A stretch of 64,000 nucleotides of DNA from Branchinecta lynchi (taxonomy: Eukaryota > Arthropoda > Branchiopoda > Anostraca > Branchinectidae): the NCBI GenBank assembly GCA_023053575.1, contig JAKZAP010000009.1, positions 19,635,869 through 19,699,868 on the forward strand, given 5' to 3'. Of the stretch, positions 57,110 through 64,000 are shown one piece after another. The first letter of the stretch is position 1; every line of letters starts with the position of its first letter. Both the position numbers and the translations under genes were made by a program. Below the pieces are notes generated by a model. The model ran no database searches and was not told where the DNA came from. It saw only the letters and a list, made by a program, of their open reading frames with translations.

Positions 57110-57604
57110 GGAAGGAATGCATTCACAGCTTCTCAGCAAATACTCGGTTAAAGGACACCTGAATGAAGAGTACCCCGTATCATCCCTATCTGTATGACTT
57201 CCGTTAACATTGCCTGCAGAAAACCCAATCCAAATACGAAATAGCGTTTCCAAGCTATGATTTTTGCTCCATTTTGTATCTGTCCCTATTTCAGTACCAA
57301 ACAATTTTAGAAATGAACAAATTTCTCCAATCAACCCTTCTTGTGGAATATTTTTTAACCAGTTAAGCACAAACGTATATCTAGAAGAAATTCCAATACG
57401 ATCGGGCCAGCGCTGTACAAGATTTGAATGAATTGCGCTTTTTGTCTTGGAGTCTGCATGTGCAAACCTCCAGAAACGAACATCTATATTTCGAAAAGTC
57501 ACGCTCAGGAGAAGAATACTGTCCGTGGCCATGTCTGTAAATGCATTCTCCATGGTGTGTTCAAGTATGGTTTCATAGTTCAGGTGTCCTTTAAGTGAGC
57601 ACAT
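57104..57604 (-). CDS. Unassigned 166-codon open frame
   Basis: The longest open frame in the window outside the LINE and not obviously repeat-derived. It begins MCSLKGHLNYETILEHTMEN, has a mixed composition with Cys and Trp, and ends in CECIPSL-stop inside the inverted repeat at 57071-57109. I recognise no domain. It could be an exon of a host gene, a captured fragment in a transposon, or chance. No polyadenylation or splice context decides this. Confidence 0.25.
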   Translation of the reverse strand: MCSLKGHLNYETILEHTMENAFTDMATDSILLLSVTFRNIDVRFWRFAHADSKTKSAIHSNLVQRWPDRIGISSRYTFVLNWLKNIPQEGLIGEICSFLKLFGTEIGTDTKWSKNHSLETLFRIWIGFSAGNVNGSHTDRDDTGYSSFRCPLTEYLLRSCECIPSL

Positions 57605-58985
57605 TCAACTCGAAGACTAGGATCGAACGGTAGTAAACTTGTACACGTACTTCAAATTAGTTGCAAAGCTGAATGTATCACAAATTCTTTAGTTAACTGA
57701 AAGTATAGAACGGACTTGCATTTTTAGGTCCCTTAAGGGAAAGAGAGATTGGTGTAGTTGAAAACTATCGAAGCATATAGACAAAATTATAAAGTTTCAT
57801 AAAGCATTCATGTAATATGTGTAACTAGCTTATCTTAGACATGCTAAGTAAAGGGTTGCCACACCGGTAAACTTTATAGTGGTAGGTAGGTTTTTTATTT
57901 TTACCCAAAACATTGAACGTAAATAAAACTATATAACTAATATTCTATTGCAGTAAAAGTAATTCCTAGGGACTTGTGCTGCAGTTTACTGATACTTAAT
58001 AATTTAGTATTTACTCTTTACCGGTTTCAGACCCCCACCCACAAGAACTGTAAAAAACAGAAACAAAAAGACCGGTCGCGGCGAGTCTTGTGGACGATGG
58101 TCCCGACACGCTGGAACTGTCTGTTCACGGGTTACGTCGATGCTCGATGGAACTTATCGTTGCCGTCGAGTGTTCTCAGTCGTGAGACCTCAACCAAACC
58201 TGTTCTCTGACCTCAGCTCAGGTGCGGGACCCCTGTAACACGTACTATTTAAATGGATAATTTTCAGTTTCTTTTTAAGCCCGAGTAATTTGTGGACTCC
58301 CTGGTACTAGCCGACAGATTATTCCAAGCCAAAGGCCACAGATTATGAATCAGATAAAATGGTTGAACTGTTATCTGTTTTCATTAATTAAAAGCTGTGC
58401 ATTTCTAGTGCAAGTTACATTATTATGTCACTTGAGGGATAGGGCTGGTCCGAAGCACTCAGACCAGGGGGGAGGGGGGGAAGACCCCTCGTTTCAACGA
58501 CTCATGGGTCAACATATACGACTCGCACATATAGACAAAAGTGAGCCGTTGCCGCTCCCCGCAAACAAATACTATCGGTGTAAAACTGCTAAAACTGCTT
58601 TTCTTTTAAGATATTTCACTTAAAAGGGAAGCTTCCAACGTTTGCACTTTGGACAATTAAGCGCCACAGGCGATTTTTTTATTCTGTGTTTGTCTGGCAT
58701 AACCTAACTATTTAGCATATAGATTCTGGTCTTCAGTGTGCTTCAGATCTAAAGATTTCTCGAGATTTCTAAGCGTAATCGACAAATAAATGACAAATCG
58801 TCGTTCTAAATAGCGAATACTACCAAGAACAAGTAACGAGATATTTGTTCTCTAATTGTTTCTTGACACCAGAAATGCGAAATGCGAGGAGCAGAGGGTC
58901 TTTTCGATCCCAATGAAAAGTAAATGAATAGCTATGAAATCACAAATCTGTCCGTCTAAAAAAGTGACGAAATAGTAGCCACTGA
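57605..58985. other. No recognisable gene
   Basis: AT-rich, with one GC-richer patch (58040-58220) lacking a recognisable product, a G-run repeat near 58465-58485 and an inverted R7 fragment at 58615-58685. Confidence 0.4.
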
Positions 58986-58987
58986 AA

Positions 58988-59245
58988 AAACAAGAACTAT
59001 GAGCTCATATGGCATTTGTACGAGTAGGTGCTGTAAGAAAGAAGATGAGAATGTCACAAAAGGATGAAAGTAGAAATAAAAAAAAAGAGTTTAAATAAAA
59101 TATCTCAACCCCCTACGAGAGTTATCGTGCTAACAGACAGACAAACGGCCGGACGTACGGACGGACGGACCGACGAACAAATTTTACTAAATCATAGGTA
59201 TTCCGTCACTGACGTTTTGGGATCCCAAAATATGATGTAGACAAA
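58988..59245 (-). repeat. R1 start fragment upstream of gene D
   Basis: AGCTCATATGGCATTTG motif, the GAGTTATCGTGCTAACAGAC block, a (GGAC)n run and GTTTTGGGATCCCAAAATAT at its end. It matches the arrangement upstream of gene C. Confidence 0.6.
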
Positions 59246-59654
59246 ATCTGACAAATATTACCAGCTATTCTCTCAGACCTTCTACATGTTTGACAACACA
59301 AATGTTGTAAATCCGCCAAAAATGGCGGCTTAGCGAGAAAAGGAAAAGTAGTGTCCGGGTCCACCCAAGCTCACCTACTTTAGTTGTTTCTAATGGTTAT
59401 TATATGACCAGAAAATAAATGACGAAAAAATTCAATGTTCGGCTTCGTCTGTGAGAGCATTTTGAAAATAAAGTGAATGGAATTGAATTGCAATGTATGT
59501 GTTCACGCGAAAAAACATATCAAAACCAAAAGAAAGAATTAGGTTTGTTCACCCCACTGAAATCTTGGAATAAGATTCTTATCACACTTTACGGCTGTCT
59601 ATATGCATTAACGGGAAATTTATTTTTTTGATTTGGGATTTTTTGGTTTTATGT

Positions 59655-59679
59655 CTTATCTGTTCTTTCAGATATATAA
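59655..59679 (+). promoter_or_regulatory. GATA-type site plus TATA box of gene D
   Basis: CTTATCT at 59655-59661 and TATATAA at 59673-59679, about 40 bp before the ATG. Confidence 0.6.
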
Positions 59680-59719
59680 GCGTCGTCTGAACTGAGAAAA
59701 GATCAGTTTTCATTTCACC

Positions 59720-62710
59720 ATGAAGAAATTTGTAGCAGTCTTGGCATTGGCTGCTGTGGTAAGTTTTGAATTTGATATTTTTGGGGGTACCAATACGTAA
59801 GTGCAGAGATACCTATGACAGCGCGAAAGTTGTCCGTCGGTCCGTCGACTCGAAGAGAATGAGACATTTTGATGAAACTTGGTTTGAGGGTGCTTTGGGT
59901 CAATAGTAAAGTCGAGTTTGTATATGGGCTTTGTAGCCCTATATTTAGGTGTGGGGGAGGGGGTTTCAAATTAAGGGGCAAAAATTTTTTTTTAAAGGTA
60001 TTGAGATAGTTGATTTAGGGGTAAGGAGACAAGCCGAATCCGAATATGAAAGTTATTATCTTGCTCGACATGTAGTCCCTGCCCCTTTATTCTCAAACCA
60101 GTATAGCTCTGCATGAGGATGACAACGTTCATGTGTTTATTCTAATGACGTCGGAGAGATCTAGTGTATTCGAAGGTCGAAGGGGTTGATATATAATATT
60201 CAAACGAGGAAATATGTTGTTCAAGCGTGGATGTTGTTCAATGAGGATTCACTGGTAAAGGACAGGTCAGTTCGAAGATGGGTCCTTTAGTCCTATGTTT
60301 AAAGGCAGAGGAGGAATTTCGAGTTTACGGTAAAAAGAAGCTAATAAGATATTCATTGAGGGGAAGGAGGTCCGCTGATTCCATATCTGAACTTAGTTTT
60401 CTTGCTGGACAAATGGTTCATCAAGAATTCGGCTGAAACTGGAAATTTGGTTGAAGCTCAAAGTTGTCACTGAAATAAATTAGAGACACGGTATCGGGAC
60501 AAGCAGACATGCTGAATCCATTTTTGGACTTGATTTTAACAGTAAAAATATTCGAGGAATCTGACGAAGACTGAGTGGCGAAGACATATCCGAATTGTTT
60601 GAATCAAATCTTAGATATTGCTGAATCCCCCCCCCCCTCCTTCGGGCCACCCCTGATGCCCTTTACCATCTACCATATGCCCCGAGAAAAAAAAAGGCTG
60701 AGCTTTGTTGTTTTATTAAATACCGCGAATTTTTTGTACTGTTTGTTTTGTTTTCAATCGTATCTCAAACTTTAACCTTTGCAGGCCTCCGCTGGCCCCT
60801 TCCGCCCCCACAGAGATGTGGACTGGAGCAAAATCAAGATGAAGACCCCCAAGGTCCCACCCCACACCCTGCAACTCAAGAACGTTGAGCAGGTTCAGGA
60901 GACCTACGAAATCCCCGTCGAGGCCAAGAGCTTCCGTGGTAAGTTAGGCTAACAAATATTTTCGTGGTACTGCCTTTTTGCAGTCGGATTCTAATGCGAA
61001 TCCCAATGAGTAGTCTGTGAACGCTATTTCCCATTTATCTTTTGTTTTAAAGGAATCCGGCACTTTTTGTTCAGGCAATTTGCGATAATTTTTAAGCCGT
61101 TGCTAAGCAAACTGGCTTAAACTTGATTTTGATATAGAGAGATATACCAATATTTGGTATACTAATTCTTTTGAATTGCTGCATTTTTACAGTGGTAGAA
61201 CCTCTCCACAAATAAGTCGTGTTTCTATTTGTCTTTGCTAAATTTCATGCAGTGAATCCCGAAGACTCGTTTGCAGCTGTTTCAGCTAACCAAGCATTTA
61301 TTTTCAGCCGTTTGCGGTAATGGTGGCTCTAAGCAAACTGGCGGCAGGATCGTCGGTGGCACGGAGGCTGTCCCCCACACCTGGCCGTGGCAGGTTGGAC
61401 TTTTCATTGATGATCTCTACTTCTGCGGTGGATCCCTCATCTCTGATACCGTCGTCTTGACCGCTGCTCACTGCACTGATGATGCTTCCTTCTTCAACGT
61501 CGTTCTTGGAGGTCATGCCATCAACGATGACTCCGAAGTTGGTCGTATTGAAGTCAGGACTACTGACTACACCCAGCACAACAGATACAATGCCTTCACC
61601 ATTGCCAACGACATCTCCGTCATCAGGCTGCCAGCCCCAGTTACCTTCACCGGTAAGTAGATCGTCTTCTCCGGTGCTGTATATATTTTCCTTAGCACTT
61701 CGAGAAAGAATAATGTTCCATCTGATGGAACCCTGGCGATTGGGCGTGTTGTGGCCGCACAGATAAGACGTCGTCTGAAACTCTCACCTTTGTCAAATAG
61801 GCCGTCTTCGTTGCCTTGCTAGAAAGGCTAATTTGTCCATGTGTTTTAGAAACCATCAGCCCAGTCTGCTTGCCAGATGCCGCCGACGTTGGAACTACCT
61901 TCCTCGGAGAGATTGTCACCCCCACCGGTTGGGGCCGCCCATCTGACGCCAGCCAGAGCATCTCCCCTGTCCTTCGCCAGGTCAATGTCCCAGTCTTGGA
62001 AAACGCTATCTGCGATGCCGTTTACGGTATTGTCACCGAGAAGCAGATCTGCATTGATACTGCTGGCGGTTCTGGCATATGCAGCGTAAGTACCCCTACC
62101 TCTGCGACATTTTGAGGGATTACACAGTCATTTTGGTTCCTCAGATGAGCAATTTTTAGCTTGTAGAAGCTAGGCTATTCAGTTATTAAGGTATCCTTCA
62201 ATCGGACCCTTCAATCGAGGTACCTGGGCAAACAATTTTGCTTGCTTGACGGGTAGACTTGCCTAAGGCTGACGCTTAGACGACAGATGTCTTTTATACG
62301 AATGCTGATTCATAATGCAAAATTTGTGACCGGCATGCTTCGATTGCATACACGTATCGTAAGCTTCTTCGTTGCACCTACCAGTGAGGACCCAAAGCAA
62401 ATCAATGTGACAACCCACCCCCACTGGGAAGACGTTTGGGCATCCGGACATCCCAGGAACGAAATGCGGTTCGGTTGAAAACGGAAGGTATAAGGCCAGA
62501 ATATCTTCGATGAGCCTTTTCTTATCAACTATTCATTTCCAGGGTGACTCCGGTGGACCGCTCAACCACTTGAACGCTGACGGCACCTACAAGACCCTCG
62601 GCATCACCTCTTTCGGGGCCGCTGCTGGCTGCGAAGCTGGATACCCTGACGCATTCACCCGCGTCACCGCCTTCCTCGACTGGATCGCTGCCAATGCTCT
62701 CGTTGTTTAG
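59720..62710 (+). CDS. Brachyurin-like secreted serine protease, gene D (5 exons, 313 aa)
   Basis: Exons: 59720-59758, 60785-60938, 61308-61652, 61850-62085, 62543-62710, GT-AG throughout. Signal [13 protein letters not shown]; activation at [20 protein letters not shown] and GDSGGP intact. Position 190 (next to the Gly189 equivalent) is Ile (GSGICSGDSGGP), where the other three have Thr, so the base of the S1 pocket may differ. The last exon has [12 protein letters not shown], closest to crab collagenase. Intron 1 carries an R1 copy. It lies in tandem about 3.2 kb after gene C. Confidence 0.93.
59780..60615 (+). repeat. R1 copy in intron 1 of gene D
   Basis: Starts TTTTGGGGGTACCAATACG, about 20 bp after exon 1, and shows R1 blocks (GTCGAGTTTGTATATGGGCT, TTTAGGTGTGGGGGAGGGGG) with a diverged 3' end near 60610. 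Confidence 0.65.
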
Positions 62711-62879
62711 ACCTGTTACTTTGAATAATCTTAAATTATAATTTTCACAGCAAGCACACATTGGAAAGAACACATGCTATACTTGGATTTACGCCTTCTA
62801 TATAGGCGTCCTTGTTCAAACTGAAGTTTCAGGTTATCTTAGATAACCACCGGTAAACTTTATAGTGGTAGCTAGGTTT

Positions 62880-64000
62880 TATGGCACTTGCCTTCCGGCC
62901 AAGTGCCATATACCGATCATTTTTCCGTCGGCCGGTCTGTCTATCTGTCGGTCGGTCGGTCCGGTAATCGCGAGTTAAGGTACTTCCAGATGTGCTAGGA
63001 TGATGAAACTTGGGTGGCATATCAGGGGGGACCGACCAAAACTGGCTTGGAAATAGTCACTTCCCGAGTTCGACCATCGTGGTGGGAGTGGAAGGAGGGT
63101 GAATCCGGAATCTTGAGACATGTGTGACTTTCGAACGGTTCACTAGATCTGAATGAAACTTGATATTTGGACAGAACACATGCCTCACATTCCAATCTTA
63201 CGTCCGGAACGGACCCGACAACTCTGGATGGAGTTCGAGGTAGGGTACCGGAAATATTGTGACACGCTAGGGGTGGAGGGATCGGGATGAAACCTTGTCG
63301 GAAGAGCAAGCACATATCCTTGATACATCGTTGCGACATAACCAGACCGGATCCGGGCACTATGGAGGGGGGGATTCTGGTTCCCGGATTTCCGGTTATC
63401 ACGGATTAAGGTACTTCCAGATGTGCTAGGACGATGGAACTTGGCAGACTTATCAGGGACCCGACCAGATTGACTAAAGAAAAGTCATTTTCCCGATCCA
63501 ACCATCGGAGGGGGGGGGGGGAATCTGAGATCTTGAGGCAAGCATATTTTTCGAACGGGGCATCGGACACAAACGAAACTGTGGAAAGCGCCAGGGATTT
63601 ACAATTTCGTGTCCGGATCTGATCCGACAACTCTGGGGGGGCGGGGACGATTGGAGGGGGATTGGAAATCTTGAAACAGGCCTAGAGTGGACGGACCGGG
63701 ATGAAGCTTGGTGAGAAGAACTAGGACAAGTTGTAAATAGCCTACACTTTTGACAGAAATGGACCGGATCCGCGCAATGTCGGGGTCTTGGAAGGGGCCT
63801 TTCGGAAATCCAGTGATCGCGAGTTACAGTACTGACAGATGCAATTGGACGATGAAATTCGGCTGGTGTATGGGAGATCCGATGAGAGTGACTTGGAAGT
63901 CATTTCCCCGAAACTTAACGACTCACAGTAATCTACCTAGCCTATCAATTACACAAGTACAAATAAACATGTCAGACACTACACAATAGAATTCCTTAGT
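62880..64000 (-). repeat. R2 family copy, cut by the window end
   Basis: Starts with the terminal palindrome TATGGCACTTGCC...GGCCAAGTGCCATA (62880-62910), then GAGTTAAGGTACTTCCAGAT and GTGCTAGGATGATGAAACTT. Two and a half units of about 420 bp follow in reverse orientation. Confidence 0.7.

Overview
The window is eukaryotic, intron-rich and dominated by repeats. Its only clear host genes are a family of secreted S1A serine proteases of the brachyurin (crab collagenase) type, which points to an arthropod and most likely a crustacean. I cannot name the species.

Protease cluster. Four intact five-exon genes, each encoding 313 residues, lie at 13002-16597 (+), 45129-47534 (-), 52873-56474 (+) and 59720-62710 (+). 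All share exon lengths of 39, 154, 345, 236 and 168 nt, and a promoter with a GATA-type site (CTTATCT) about 10 bp before a TATATAA box. A broken copy (exons 1 and 2 only, disabled) lies at 31476-38379 (-). A lone, more diverged last exon sits at 666-836. The genes at 45 and 53 kb form an inverted duplication whose similarity runs into both flanks. Each protein has a signal peptide, a long pro-region, an R/K-IVGG activation site, the His-Asp-Ser triad, and the Gly189/Asp226 specificity pair (chymotrypsin numbering) of brachyurins. They are probably digestive zymogens.

Mobile layer. The window holds: an RTE-like LINE with an intact 1073-residue ORF (16.9-20.1 kb); at least four broken LINE fragments; a 7.35-kb deletion derivative of a Polinton/Maverick (22447-29796) with 250-bp terminal inverted repeats and a 6-bp target duplication, holding remains of DNA polymerase B, packaging ATPase, a fibre-like protein, a small virion-type protein and a protease; an internally deleted hAT element with both ends and an 8-bp target duplication (50499-51894); several MITEs, two with clear target duplications; two tRNA-derived SINEs; two hammerhead-ribozyme motifs; and large dispersed repeat families made of internal tandem units (R1, about 1 kb, and R2, about 2.5 kb).

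Nesting is readable. The Polinton sits inside an R2 copy and itself contains a LINE, a hammerhead repeat and a SINE. A MITE sits inside a LINE that sits inside R1. R1 lies in intron 1 of the 37-kb pseudogene and of the 52-kb and 59-kb genes, but the 45-kb gene keeps an empty site. In intron 2 of the 13-kb gene, a 196-bp segment with terminal inverted repeats carries a fragment of protease exon 3.

Stretches not listed (roughly 4.3-7.1, 20.1-20.9, 33.8-34.5, 42.2-42.9 and 57.6-58.9 kb) show no gene I can support.
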